Source: Armatimonadaceae bacterium
GTDB lineage: Bacteria; Armatimonadota; Armatimonadia; Armatimonadales; Armatimonadaceae
Direction: 5' to 3'
DNA: 29,383 nt
Assembly (NCBI GenBank): GCA_030446525.1
Contig: JAUJNC010000034.1
Span: 1-29,383, forward strand
The notes below the pieces were generated by a model. It ran no database searches, was not told the DNA's origin, and was given only the letters and a program-made list of their open reading frames with translations. Shown here piece by piece: positions 1 through 9,500 of this stretch (the first letter of the stretch is position 1; every line of letters begins with the position of its first letter). A program made the position numbers and the translations under genes.

Positions 1-831
1 TGGCACGTCCGCGATTACGGCCTGTTCGCCGTCAACCCGTTCGGCCTGCACGACTTCGACCCGGCCAAAAAGGAGAACCCCAACGCGGGCGACCACACCA
101 CGCCCGAGGGCCAGGCGACCACCTTCCGCTACCGCCTTTTTTTCCACAAAGGCACGACGGACGAGGCCCGCATCCCCGCCGCCTGGGACGCCTACGCCCA
201 GCCGCCGGCGGCGCAGCTCGCCGCGGCGCAGGCGGGCGCCGGGGAGTGGCGGGATCTGTTCGACGGTACGTCGCTGGCCGGGTGGGAGCGCAAGGCCGTC
301 CACGGCGGAGGGGGCGGCCTGTGGGAGGTGCAGAACGGCGTGCTGGTGGGCAACCAGGAGCCGGACCACAAGGGCGGCCTGCTCGGCACGCTCCGGAAGT
401 ACGGCGACTGCGAAATCGAGATGGAGTTCCAGGCGGATTACCCCGTCGACAGCGGCCTGTTCCTCCGGACCGCGGAGAACGGCAACGGCTACCAGGTGCG
501 GATCGATCACCGGGCCGAGGGCTCCATCGGCGACATCTACGCGTCCGGGGTCGGCGGCCCCGTCGGGCCGAGCGCCGACTGGCAGGGAAAGTACAAAAAA
601 GGCGGGTGGAACAAACTGCGCGCCGTGATCGCCGGCCAGCCGCCGCGGATCCAGACGTGGCTCAACGGCCAGCCGGCCGTGGATTTCCAGGACACCCGCG
701 AGCGTCTGCCGCGCGAGGGCTACATCGGCCTGCAGGTCCACGGCGGCGGCGGGTCGTGGGGCGAGGACTGCCGCATCCGCTTCCGCAACGTGCGCATCCG
801 CTCGCTGCCCGCGCCGGGCAAGAAAGGGTAG
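1..831 (+). CDS. DUF6807 (PmoA-like)-DUF1080 fusion protein, 5' end missing
   Basis: The reading frame is open from base 1 to the TAG at 829-831, giving the last 276 residues of a longer protein. The first 45 or so residues (WHVRDYGLFAVNPFGLHDF, then a block ending in YRLFFHKG) look like the C-terminal end of a DUF6807 (PmoA-like) domain. After an Ala/Pro/Gln-rich linker, residues about 80-275 form a DUF1080 (3-keto-disaccharide hydrolase, PF06439) beta-sandwich. It opens with WRDLFDGTSLAGWE and contains the usual DSGLFLRT and NGYQVRIDH blocks and a final GYIGLQVHGGG...RFRNVRIRSL. Members of this family act on keto-sugars or bind glycans. The MFS transporter starts 10 bases downstream, so the two are probably cotranscribed. 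The N-terminus and any signal peptide lie outside the window. The DUF1080 call is secure, the DUF6807 call less so. Confidence 0.85.
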   Translation, partial: WHVRDYGLFAVNPFGLHDFDPAKKENPNAGDHTTPEGQATTFRYRLFFHKGTTDEARIPAAWDAYAQPPAAQLAAAQAGAGEWRDLFDGTSLAGWERKAVHGGGGGLWEVQNGVLVGNQEPDHKGGLLGTLRKYGDCEIEMEFQADYPVDSGLFLRTAENGNGYQVRIDHRAEGSIGDIYASGVGGPVGPSADWQGKYKKGGWNKLRAVIAGQPPRIQTWLNGQPAVDFQDTRERLPREGYIGLQVHGGGGSWGEDCRIRFRNVRIRSLPAPGKKG

Positions 832-841
832 GTAAACGACG

Positions 842-2272
842 ATGGCCAACCGCGTCCAGCCGACGCCCGCGAACGACACAGGTATCCCCGCGGCGGTCGC
901 GCCCGACCAGACCGCGAGCAACCTCCGGTGGTACCAGGGCGTCGACCGCTACGCCTGGACGGTGCTGATCATCTCGGCGCTCGGGTGGATGTTCGACACG
1001 TTCGACCAACACCTGTTCAACCTGCTGCGGCAGCAGTCCGTGACCGAGCTGCTGCGCGGCACGGTCCCGGACGACCAGCTGTCCGCGGCCGCCAAGGATG
1101 TGGGCGGGAGGCTCACCGCCGTCTTCCTCATCGGCTGGGCGGCGGGCGGCTTCCTTTTCGGAATGATCGGAGACCGCCTGGGCCGGACGCGCACGATGAT
1201 GATCACCATCCTCATCTACGCCCTTTTCACCGGCCTGAACGGGCTGGTGCAGAACATCCCGCAATACTACGCGTGCCGGTTCATGATCGCGCTCGGGGTA
1301 GGCGGGGAGTTCGCGGCGGGCGCGTCCCTCGTGGCGGAAGTCTGGCCGCAGCGCTCCCGCGCCATGGCGCTGGGGACCCTGCAGGCCCTGTCCGCGGTCG
1401 GCAACATCTGCGCGGCCCTGGTGACGCTGGCGCTGAGCGCCGTCAGCTGGCGCTGGGTCTTCGCGGTCGGCGCGCTGCCCGCCCTCCTCATCGTCTGGAT
1501 ACGCCGCTCGGTCAAGGAGCCCGAGAGCTGGCACGAGGCGAAGGCGGAGGCCGCGGCGGGCGGCAAGGAGGTCGGCAACATCCTGGGGCTGTTCAAGGAC
1601 CCGGTCCTGGCGCGCAACACCGTCGCGGGCGTCCTGCTGGCCGTGGCCGGCGTGGGCGGGGTGTGGGGCGTGGGCTTCTTCTCGGTCGATCTGGTCGGCT
1701 CGGCGCTGCGGCCGGCGGTCGAGAGCGCGCCGTCGATCGTCGCCATCGCCGACCCGGCCCAGCGCGAGGCCGCCGTCCGGTCGTCCCTGCAGCACTGGCG
1801 CAGCCTGGTCTTTTTGGTGCAGATGGTGGGCGCGGGGCTGGGCATGTTCGCGTTTGCCGCCCTGAGCGAGCGCACGGGCCGCCGCCCGGCGATGGCCCTG
1901 TTCTTCGTGCTCGCCTTCGCCGCCGTGCAGGCCTTCTTCCGCCTGGTGACGGACATCCAATCCGCCTTCTTGCTGGCCTTCCCGCTCGGCTTCTGCACGC
2001 TGGCCCCGTTCGCGGCGTACGCGGTCTACTTCCCGGAGCTTTTCCCGACCCGCCTGCGGGCCACCGGGGTGGGCTTCTGCTACAACGCCGCGCGCATCCT
2101 GGCCGCCTTCGCGCCGTTCACCCTGGGCACGCTGTCCGTGGCGTATGCCAGCCCGACCGACGAGACCGCCGGCCTGCGCACCGCCGCGAGCATCGTCGCC
2201 TTCATCTATGCGGTTGGTCTCATCGGCCTGTTCTACGCCCCCGAGACCAAGGGCAAGCCACTGCCGTCCTAA
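842..2272 (+). CDS. MFS transporter (sugar/metabolite symporter type)
   Basis: This 476-residue protein is a polytopic membrane protein with hydrophobic segments consistent with 12 transmembrane helices. The signature loop between TM2 and TM3 is visible as GMIGDRLGRTRTMM, and a related loop in the second half reads ALSERTGRRPAMA. The segment RFMIALGVGGEFAAGASLVAE matches the TM4 region of sugar-porter and MHS-like carriers, and the late PELFPTRLRATGVGFCYN motif is typical of the same group. An extended loop at about residues 285-325 lies between the halves. It begins 10 bases after the DUF1080 fusion gene, so it probably imports a product of that catabolic system. The substrate cannot be told from sequence. 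The start codon at 842 follows a weak GGGTAGG ribosome site. Confidence 0.9.
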   Translation: MANRVQPTPANDTGIPAAVAPDQTASNLRWYQGVDRYAWTVLIISALGWMFDTFDQHLFNLLRQQSVTELLRGTVPDDQLSAAAKDVGGRLTAVFLIGWAAGGFLFGMIGDRLGRTRTMMITILIYALFTGLNGLVQNIPQYYACRFMIALGVGGEFAAGASLVAEVWPQRSRAMALGTLQALSAVGNICAALVTLALSAVSWRWVFAVGALPALLIVWIRRSVKEPESWHEAKAEAAAGGKEVGNILGLFKDPVLARNTVAGVLLAVAGVGGVWGVGFFSVDLVGSALRPAVESAPSIVAIADPAQREAAVRSSLQHWRSLVFLVQMVGAGLGMFAFAALSERTGRRPAMALFFVLAFAAVQAFFRLVTDIQSAFLLAFPLGFCTLAPFAAYAVYFPELFPTRLRATGVGFCYNAARILAAFAPFTLGTLSVAYASPTDETAGLRTAASIVAFIYAVGLIGLFYAPETKGKPLPS

Positions 2273-2290
2273 CACCGGGGGGTTAGGTCA

Positions 2291-3049
2291 TCAGAGCTCT
2301 TTGATACGCACGCTGCGGAACTCCACCGGGGTGCCGTGGTTCTGCAGGCCGATGTAGCCTTTGGTGCGACGCTCTTTGAGGAGAGGGAACGGCTGGGGCG
2401 GGTTGGGGGCTTTGGCGCCGGCGGCGGTGGCCGTGGCGACCCGCTGGTCGTGCCCGGCCTTGTCGGCCATGACGCGTTTTTCCAGGGCGGCGTTGATCGC
2501 CGGGTCGTCGGTGCGGATATTCTGGACGGTCTCGCCGTTTAGCTTGACCTGGATGTGGGTGCCGTTCGCGGTGATCTCGTACTGGTTCCACTCGCCCGCC
2601 GGCTTGGCCGCGTTTTTGGTCGGCGCGACCATATCGTAGAGCGACCCGCTGGAGTTCTTGTTCGGCTCCTTGCCGGCATCGTCGAGGATCTGGATCTCCA
2701 TGCCGGTGCGCGACGTGCGCCCCTGCTCGCCGGCGCGGATGAAGACACCGCTGTTGCCGCGCGGGCTGTTCCTGAACTCGAGGCGCAGCACGAAGTCGTC
2801 GTACTCCTTGTCGGAGCGCAGCCAGCCGCCGCCCTTGCCCGGCGCGACGATGACGCCGTCCCGCACCGTCCAACCCGGCGTACCTGCGACGTGCCAGCCG
2901 CCCAGAGTCTTGCCGTCGAAGAGGGGCACGAACCCGGCGTCTTTGTCCGCCGGGGCGGCATTTCGCCCCGAAGAGGCCGCGGAAAACGCGCACAAAAAGA
3001 GGCTTGCCACAAGCCAGCGCAGGGCATACCTCTGGTAAGGAATCAACAT
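2291..3049 (-). CDS. Secreted DUF1080 (3-keto-disaccharide hydrolase family) protein
   Basis: This is a 252-residue protein. I place the start at the ATG at 3049 because GGAGG sits 6 bases upstream and the protein then opens with a signal peptide (basic MLIPYQRYALR, hydrophobic WLVASLFLCAFSA). An in-frame ATG 15 codons upstream would add a very basic tail before the signal. The mature part is a single DUF1080 domain: VPLFDGKTLGGWH near residue 41, NSGVFIRAGEQG near 99, GMEIQILDD near 116, a WNQYEI block, VKLNGE, and a closing GYIGLQNHGTPVEFRSVRIKEL. The family is linked to breakdown of 3-keto glycosides, probably in the periplasm here. It lies 52 bases after the aldo/keto reductase on the same strand, which suggests a two-gene operon, and is convergent with the MFS gene. 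Confidence 0.9.
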   Translation of the reverse strand: MLIPYQRYALRWLVASLFLCAFSAASSGRNAAPADKDAGFVPLFDGKTLGGWHVAGTPGWTVRDGVIVAPGKGGGWLRSDKEYDDFVLRLEFRNSPRGNSGVFIRAGEQGRTSRTGMEIQILDDAGKEPNKNSSGSLYDMVAPTKNAAKPAGEWNQYEITANGTHIQVKLNGETVQNIRTDDPAINAALEKRVMADKAGHDQRVATATAAGAKAPNPPQPFPLLKERRTKGYIGLQNHGTPVEFRSVRIKEL

Positions 3050-3101
3050 AACCAACCTCCTACGGCTCGTTCCGCGACGGCGCCGTTCCAACAAAGCCCG
3101 C

Positions 3102-4091
3102 TCAGTCCCAGATCGGCCGCCAGTTCCGCGGGTAGGTCGTCAGGTCGTTCAAACGCTTCATTTCGTCCTCACCGAGCCGGTAGCCGGACGCGCCCAGAAG
3201 GTCGGTCAGCTGTTCGGCGGTGTTGGCCCCGATGATGGGCGCCGTGACGACGGGGTTGGTCAGCTGCCAGGCGAGTGCGGTCTGCGCCACCGTCTTTCCG
3301 TGCGCCCGGCCGATCTTCTCCAGTGCGTCGATGAGCGCCCAGCCCCGCTCGTTGCCGTACTTCTCCAGGTTGCCCCCGGCGCGCACGCTTTCGGGCCGGG
3401 GGCCGTTCCTGCGGTATTTCCCCGTCAGGAACCCCCCCGCCAGCGGCGAATAGGGGATCACCCCGATCTGGTAATGCCTGCAAAGCGGCATCGCTTCCCG
3501 CTCGAAGAGCGCGCGCTCCAGGAGCGAGTACTCGGGCTGGTAACAGTCGAAGCGGACGAGGCTGCGCTTGTCCGAGTTCCAAAGGGCCTCCATCAGCCGC
3601 CACGCCGGGTAGTTGGACGCGCCGATGTAGCGCACCTTGCCCGCGCGGACCAGGTCGTCCAGCGCAGCCAGGGTCTCGTCGATGGGCGTGGTCAGGTCCG
3701 CCCAGTGGCACTGATACAGATCGATATAATCGGTCCGCAGACGGCGCAGCGAGTCTTCGCAGGCCTGGAGGATGTGATGGCGCGACAACCCCTCGCCGTT
3801 GGGCCCCTCCCACATCTTGCCGCGGACCTTGGTCGCCAGGATGCAGTCCCGCCGGCCGCCCTTGTCCTGGAGCCACCGCCCGATGATCTCCTCGGTTTTG
3901 CCGCCATAAGAAGCCTCCCCCACCCAGTTCGAGTAGACGTCGGCCGTATCGATGAAGTTGCCGCCCGCCTCCTGGAAAGCGTCCATCACCCGCCGGGAAG
4001 CGTCCTCGTCGGCGGTCCAGCCGAACTGCATCGTGCCCAAGCAGATCTCCGACACCTTCAGCCCGGTGCGCCCCAGTTTGCGATATTCCAT
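3102..4091 (-). CDS. Aldo/keto reductase
   Basis: A 329-residue NAD(P)H-dependent oxidoreductase of the aldo/keto reductase superfamily. The start at 4091 gives the standard MEYRKLGRTGLKVSEICLGT opening; an in-frame ATG at 4145 would add 18 residues and also has a possible AGGAAA ribosome site. The catalytic tetrad is visible: Asp48 and Tyr53 in NFIDTADVY, Lys88 in ILATKVRG and His129 in YQCHW. The C-terminal part has the usual GVIPYSPLAGGFLTGKY and the cofactor-site region APIIGANTAEQL. The enzyme is cytoplasmic, about the usual length for the family, and shows no damage. It is probably cotranscribed with the secreted DUF1080 gene and could reduce or oxidise a sugar-derived carbonyl, but the substrate is unknown. 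Confidence 0.92.
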   Translation of the reverse strand: MEYRKLGRTGLKVSEICLGTMQFGWTADEDASRRVMDAFQEAGGNFIDTADVYSNWVGEASYGGKTEEIIGRWLQDKGGRRDCILATKVRGKMWEGPNGEGLSRHHILQACEDSLRRLRTDYIDLYQCHWADLTTPIDETLAALDDLVRAGKVRYIGASNYPAWRLMEALWNSDKRSLVRFDCYQPEYSLLERALFEREAMPLCRHYQIGVIPYSPLAGGFLTGKYRRNGPRPESVRAGGNLEKYGNERGWALIDALEKIGRAHGKTVAQTALAWQLTNPVVTAPIIGANTAEQLTDLLGASGYRLGEDEMKRLNDLTTYPRNWRPIWD

Positions 4092-4247
4092 CCCGTTTCC
4101 CCTGCCTGTTTTTCGTGCGGTGATCCCCTGTTCACGCTCGCTCATAGAATTTCCTGCAAACGCCGCGCCGCAGGCTCCCGGGTGAAGGTGCAGGCCCCGT
4201 GACTGCGGAATACTAATCCCACTTTTATAGCCAGGAAGGGCGCGAAG

Positions 4248-5182
4248 ATGGCGCGAACGTTCAACCGGCGTGAGGTGCTGGCGTCCGGAGCCGTGCTGGC
4301 GGCAGCGGCTTTATGGGACAGCCGGGCGCGGGCCGGTAATCCGCCGCCAAAGGAGCCGACGCGAACGATGAAGCTGGGACTCGTCAGTTATAACGTCGCC
4401 AAAGACTGGGATCTGCCCACCGTCCTCAAGAACTGCCAGGCGGCCGGCGTCGAGGGGTTCGAGGCCCGCACCACGCACGCGCACGGCATCGAGACGAGCC
4501 TATCGACCGCGCGGAGGGGCGAGGTCAAGCAGCAGTTCGCCGACGCGGGGGTCACGCTCTGGGGCCTGGGGACGGTCTGCGAGTTCCACGCGGCCGACCC
4601 CGCCGTCGTGCAGAACAACATCGACGACTGCAAGGCGTGGGTGGCGCTGGCCCGTGACCTGGGGGCGCGGGGCGTCAAGGTCCGGCCCAACGGGCTGCGC
4701 AAGGACGTTCCGGCCGAGAATACTATGGAGAAGATCGCCGCCGCCCTGAAGAAGAGCGGGCAGTTCGCCGCGCGTGGGATCTGGGTCAGTTCGCCGTGTG
4801 AACGTGCGGGCAGTTCGCCGCGGATGCCGGCGTGGAGATCTGGGTCGAGGTCCACGGCGCCGAAACGCAGAAGCCCGCCAACATGCGCCGCATCCTGGAC
4901 CTGTGCGGCCACAAAAGCGTCGGCGCCTGCTGGAACTCCAACCGCACCGACGTCGAAAACGGCGGCATCAAAGGCGCGTTCGAGCTCCTCCACACCCACA
5001 TCCGCTCGTGCCACATCAACGACCTGTGGGGTGACTATCCGTACCGGGAGCTTTTCGGGCAGCTCCGCGCCATCGGCTACGACCGCTTCACCCTGTGCGA
5101 GGTCGGCGCCCCGATCCACCCGGACTCGGGGGCCGCCTTCCTGAAATGCTACCGCGGCCTCTGGAAGGAGCTTCAGAGTTAG
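4248..5182 (+). pseudogene. Tat-exported TIM-barrel sugar phosphate isomerase/epimerase family protein, interrupted by a 50-bp duplication
   Basis: The frame opening at the ATG at 4248 (AGGAAGGG upstream) starts with a twin-arginine-like signal, NRREVLASGAVLAAAAL, followed by MKLGLVSYNVAKDWDLPTVL and GVEGFEAR, typical of the xylose-isomerase-like TIM-barrel family. It continues well to about residue 174. The conserved second half (EIWVEVHGAETQKP, SVGACWNSN, CHINDLWGDYPYRELF, FTLCEVG) lies in another frame and ends at 5182. The 17-mer GCGGGCAGTTCGCCGCG occurs at 4756-4772 and again at 4806-4822, exactly 50 bases apart. Removing 50 bases restores one frame of 294 residues reading GQFAADAGVEIWVEV across the join. 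Relatives are isomerases, epimerases or keto-sugar lyases. It is divergent from the aldo/keto reductase. It may be a true pseudogene or an assembly artefact. Confidence 0.85.
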
Positions 5183-5333
5183 ATGCAGCGCGATCCGACG
5201 TGCTCACCTTCTCGCCGGTGGTTCCGCGGGGACTTGCGCAACGGCTGGAGCAGGACTCCGTTGTGCGGGGACGAGCCACGCTCCCAGGCTCGCAGCCAGC
5301 ACAATGGATACGGCACGCACTGAAACACTAAGC

Positions 5334-6491
5334 TTACCAGTAGCTCTCATCGTGATCTGCCCCCAGCCTCAGGTCGCTCCGCATTACGACGACCTGGTAC
5401 GGGTTCCAGGTCGACATCGTGTAATAGATCCGACACCGCCCGCCGGACCCGCTCGTGAACCGGGCCATGACGTACGGGCCGTACTCCCCGCCCCATGTAT
5501 CCTCCCGCTTCGGGTCGCTGAACGCGTCACTGTTGTTCTTGCCTTTCGCCGGGGTGTGCAGGAAGTGCCCGTACCCCTTGTCGCGCCACGGCTCAAATAC
5601 GACCGTACCCCGGGACCAGGGCCCCCAAGGCGCCTCGGCCGACCGCATCGTGATCCCGCGGGGCTTGCCCGAGTTGTACAGCATGACGTACCGCTTGACC
5701 GGCTCCAGGTACGCCACCGAGAACTCGCCGACGACGTTGTGTTGGAACAGCGGGACCGCGGCCGCCTCCTTCGGAAACCACTGCGGCTGTGTGTTCGGGT
5801 CGGTACCACCAAAGTACTGCAGCTTGGACCGGTCCCGGATGTCCGCGGGCTTCACCCGGGCAAGATAGACGCTGCTCTTGCGGTACTCGCCGCTCCCGTA
5901 GATGTATAGCCAACCGCCAGCTGACCAAAACGATACATTAATGAACTTGTCCCGAGACAACTCGTAGAGCATCTTAAAGGTCCGGCCGTCGTCGTGCGAG
6001 CTGGCGACCACGGACCGCCCCATCACCTTCTCGGCCGTGTGATCGGTGGTGAACACCACGTACATGGTGTCGGTGATGGAGATACCGCCGCTGGGGATCT
6101 CGAACGCCCCCTGCCGGATGCCGGGTACCGTCGGCGGGAGCCACTTACCGTCCTTCCCCTGGTGGAAGTCCAGGATGATCTTCTCCGGGTCAGCGCTTTT
6201 GGTCCAGGCCACCGCGTCCCGGTCTGCCGGCCGGCCCCAGGTGTCGCCAAACAGGAAGTACAGCTGGCCCTTGTGCTCGAACGAACTGCCGAGGTCGGTC
6301 GCGAGGACGCCGAACCGCTTGCCGGTCTGGCTGAGCGTCGGGATCCCGGCCGCTCGGTCGAAGTCGCCGGTCAGTTGGCAGACCTTCTTCGTGGAGTTCG
6401 GCACGTATACCAGTTCGTCCGGGTCGGCCGCGATCGCCGAAGATATCCCGATGTTGGCGGCGAGGGGCGCTATGATAATCGAGAGACGCAT
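5334..6491 (-). CDS. Secreted DUF4185-like beta-propeller protein
   Basis: A 385-residue protein, taking the ATG at 6491 as start because it begins a signal peptide (MRLSIIIAPLAANIGISSAIA, likely cleaved near AIAAD). Upstream in-frame ATGs would place a charged stretch before it. The body shows the pattern of DUF4185 proteins: KRFGVLATDLGSSFEHKG followed by LYFLFGDTWG, repeated descriptions of display or transaction strands (GGISITDTMYVVFTTDHTAE), GWLYIYGSGEYR, EFSVAYLEPVKRYVMLYNSG, and YGPYVMARFTSG close to the C-terminus. The fold is related to five-bladed propellers of glycoside hydrolases, but a catalytic role is unproven. It is the last gene of a probable minus-strand operon, 78 bases after the GH78 gene, consistent with a role in glycan recognition or cleavage outside the cytoplasm. 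Confidence 0.75.
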   Translation of the reverse strand: MRLSIIIAPLAANIGISSAIAADPDELVYVPNSTKKVCQLTGDFDRAAGIPTLSQTGKRFGVLATDLGSSFEHKGQLYFLFGDTWGRPADRDAVAWTKSADPEKIILDFHQGKDGKWLPPTVPGIRQGAFEIPSGGISITDTMYVVFTTDHTAEKVMGRSVVASSHDDGRTFKMLYELSRDKFINVSFWSAGGWLYIYGSGEYRKSSVYLARVKPADIRDRSKLQYFGGTDPNTQPQWFPKEAAAVPLFQHNVVGEFSVAYLEPVKRYVMLYNSGKPRGITMRSAEAPWGPWSRGTVVFEPWRDKGYGHFLHTPAKGKNNSDAFSDPKREDTWGGEYGPYVMARFTSGSGGRCRIYYTMSTWNPYQVVVMRSDLRLGADHDESYW

Positions 6492-6569
6492 GCCACCTTG
6501 TTCCTTGCCACCATCTTCCATAGTCTCCTCCACGCCGCCTAACGGCAAAACTCTCGGGCGAAGGCGGTA

Positions 6570-9500
6570 TCACTGTTCCACGGCGAAGCGGTACGTGCCC
6601 GCAGCGACGGCGTAAACGGCGCAGCCGTCCTCCCGGCGCAGCAACCGCACCGTCGGGGAGTCCGGGCCGACCGGCGCGCCGCTCTCAGTAACCCGCGCCG
6701 GGTCGTCGGTCGGCACGTACACGGTTGCCGTCGTGCTGGCGGGCACGGTCACGTCGAGCCGGAACGGCTCGCCGGGTTTGGCGCTCCATTCGCTGACGAT
6801 GGGTCCGCACAGCGAATCGTATTCGGCCCGCGCGCAGGTCAGTCCGCCGCCGGGACGTGGGCGGATGATGATTTTCTTGAACCCGGGCGCGGGCGGGTCC
6901 GTGTCGAGGCCGCCGACATGGCGGTACAGCCACTCGGCGACCGCGCCGAAGGCGAAGTGGTTATGCGAGTTGAGGCGCGAATCGAGCGGCTGCGCGTCGC
7001 CGTTCCAGCGCTCCCACAGGGTCGTGGCCCCCTTGCCGACCATATAGAGCCATGAGGGAAAGGTGTCCTGCAGCAGCAGGCGATACGCCACATCGCCGCG
7101 CCCGCTTTCCGTCAGCACGGGCAGCAGGTAGGCCGTGCCGATGAAGCCGGTGGCCAGGTGGTTCCCCCGCGCCTCGATGTCGCGGACCAGATGATTGAGG
7201 GCGGGCGCGCGCTTGTTCAAGGAAAGCAGGTCCATGTGCAGCGCCATCACGTACCCGGTCTGGCTCCCGTTGCCGACCTCGCCGTTGTCGCGGACGAACC
7301 GCGCGGCGAACGCCGCGCGGATGCCCCCGAACAGCTCCTCGTAGCGCTTCGCGTCCGCCTCTTTGCCCAGCGCGCGGGCCATCCGGGCCATCAGCCGCGC
7401 GTCGTAGGCCCAGTAGGCCGTCGCCACCAGATCTTTGGGCGTGGCCGTTTTGTTGTCGGGGGCGAGCCAGTCCCCGAAGTCACTGCTGCGGCGGTTGTTC
7501 CAGATCAGATCGGGGTTCGCCTGGTGGACGTACGCCATCCACCGATCCATCGCGTCCCAGTTCTCCTCCAGTACGCGCCGGTCGCCGTAGTGCCGGTAAA
7601 CCTCCCAGGGCACGATCACACCGGCGTCGCCCCACGCGGGCGCGCCGTCGGCGGGGTCCGCGACGCGCGGGGAGATGTTCGCGAAGGCGCCTTGCTCCGA
7701 CTGGGCCTCGCGGACGTCGCGCAGCCACTTATGGGAGAAGGCGGCCAGGTCCATGTTGTAGCAGGCGGTCCGCCAGAAGACCTGCGCGTCCCCCATCCAT
7801 CCCAGCCGTTCGTCCCGCTGCGGGCAGTCGGTCGGCACGCCGTACAGGTTGCCGCGCTGCCCCCACAGCGTGTTGCGCCACAGCCGGTTCACCGGCTCGC
7901 TGGAACAGGAGAACCGGCCCGAGAATGGCGCGGCCGTATGCAGGACGCAACCGGCGAGGTCGTCCAGGCCCGGCGCGTCCGGGTAGCCCACCACCTCGAC
8001 ATACCGGAAGCCGTGGTAGGTGAAGTGCGGCTCGAAGGTTTCTTCCCCGCCGCCTTTGAGGATATACGTGTCGGTGGCCTCGGCGAAGCGCAGGTTGCCG
8101 CGCCAGTTCACGCTACCGTCGGGGCGGAGCCGCTCGGTGAAGCGCAGCCGGATCTTGGTGCCGGCCGTGCCCTTGACCGTGAGGCGCACCCAGCCGACCA
8201 TGTTCTGGCCCATGTCGTAGACGTAGACGCCGGGCGCGGGCGAGGCGACGGACTCGGGCCGGATGGTCTCGGTAATCTGGATGGCCGGCGAGCGCTGGCC
8301 CGACAGCGGGGCGTCCGGCGCAGGGAGCGTGCGCACCGCGCCCCACCCGCCGTCGTCGAACCCGGCGCGATCCCAGCCGGGCGCCTCCCGCCGCGCGTCA
8401 TAGGTTTCGCCCGCGTACAGCTCGGAGCGGAGGATCGGCCCGGGCGCGGCCTTCCAGGAGCCGTCGGAGACGATGACCTCCGTGCCGCCGCCCGGGTACT
8501 CGACGTGCATCTGAAGCAGCAGCCGGGTCGGGGGCGGCCCCATGCCGTAGCGCTGGTGGTTCCAGCCCAGGCCGCCGGCGTACCACCCGTCGCCCAGGAT
8601 CGCCCCGACCACGTTCGGGCCCTCACGGAGCAGATCGGTCACGTCGTAGGCCTGATAAAGGATGTGCTTGCGGTAGTCGGTGAAATCCGGTGTCAGGACG
8701 TCGTTGCCGACGCGCCGGCCGTTCAGGCGGAGCCGGTAGCTGCCCAGCGCGGTCACATACACCCGCGCGCTCTTGACGAGGCCTTTGAGCGTGAACGCCT
8801 TGCGCAGCAGCGGTGCGGGGCCGCCCGTCGGGTACAGCGCGATGTCCCCCCAGGGCGCGTCGCCCAGGCCGGCGAGGACCGCGGCAGCGCCCCAGTCCGC
8901 GTCATCGAACCCGGGCTCGGTCCACGCTTTGTCCGGGTCGGCGGACACCTTCCAGCGCGCGTCCGTGGGGACGCGCTGCACGCCGCCGTCGGCGTACCGG
9001 ATCGTCACCAGCGCGGCCATGCCGGCCGCCATCGGGAGGGTTTCGCCGGGGGCGACGGTCACCGGCTTGCCGGTCCGGTCCGCCGAAATCGTGACCACGT
9101 TGCGGCCGGGACGGAGCCAGTCGTCGATGCGGAACGCGCTGAAAGACGTGCGGTCCCAGTCCCGCTGGCGTCCCGCCGCGTTCCCGTTCACGCCGGCCTC
9201 GAGAACGGTGTCCGACGCCAGGTACAGGTCGGCCTTCTCGACCTGCCCGCCGGCGGGCAGGTCGAAGGTCACGCGGAAGCAACGCTTCCCCTGCGCCGCA
9301 CCGGCATCGCCCGCATCCTGGGGCGACCAGATCCACCGCACATCGGCGCCACTATCCCGGGCCTCAGCGGCCCGGGGGGAAGCGATCCAGGCAGCCTGCC
9401 AGTCGGAGCGCTCCAGAAGGCCCATCTCCCACCGGGCCGGCTCGCTGAACCGTAGCGGCGTCCCGTTCTGGTCCCAAACCTGCACCTGCCACCAATACCG

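Noticed and set aside
7158..9455. 765-codon open frame on the plus strand
   Set aside because: Antisense shadow of the GH78 rhamnosidase, whose catalytic residues and domain order are intact on the minus strand.
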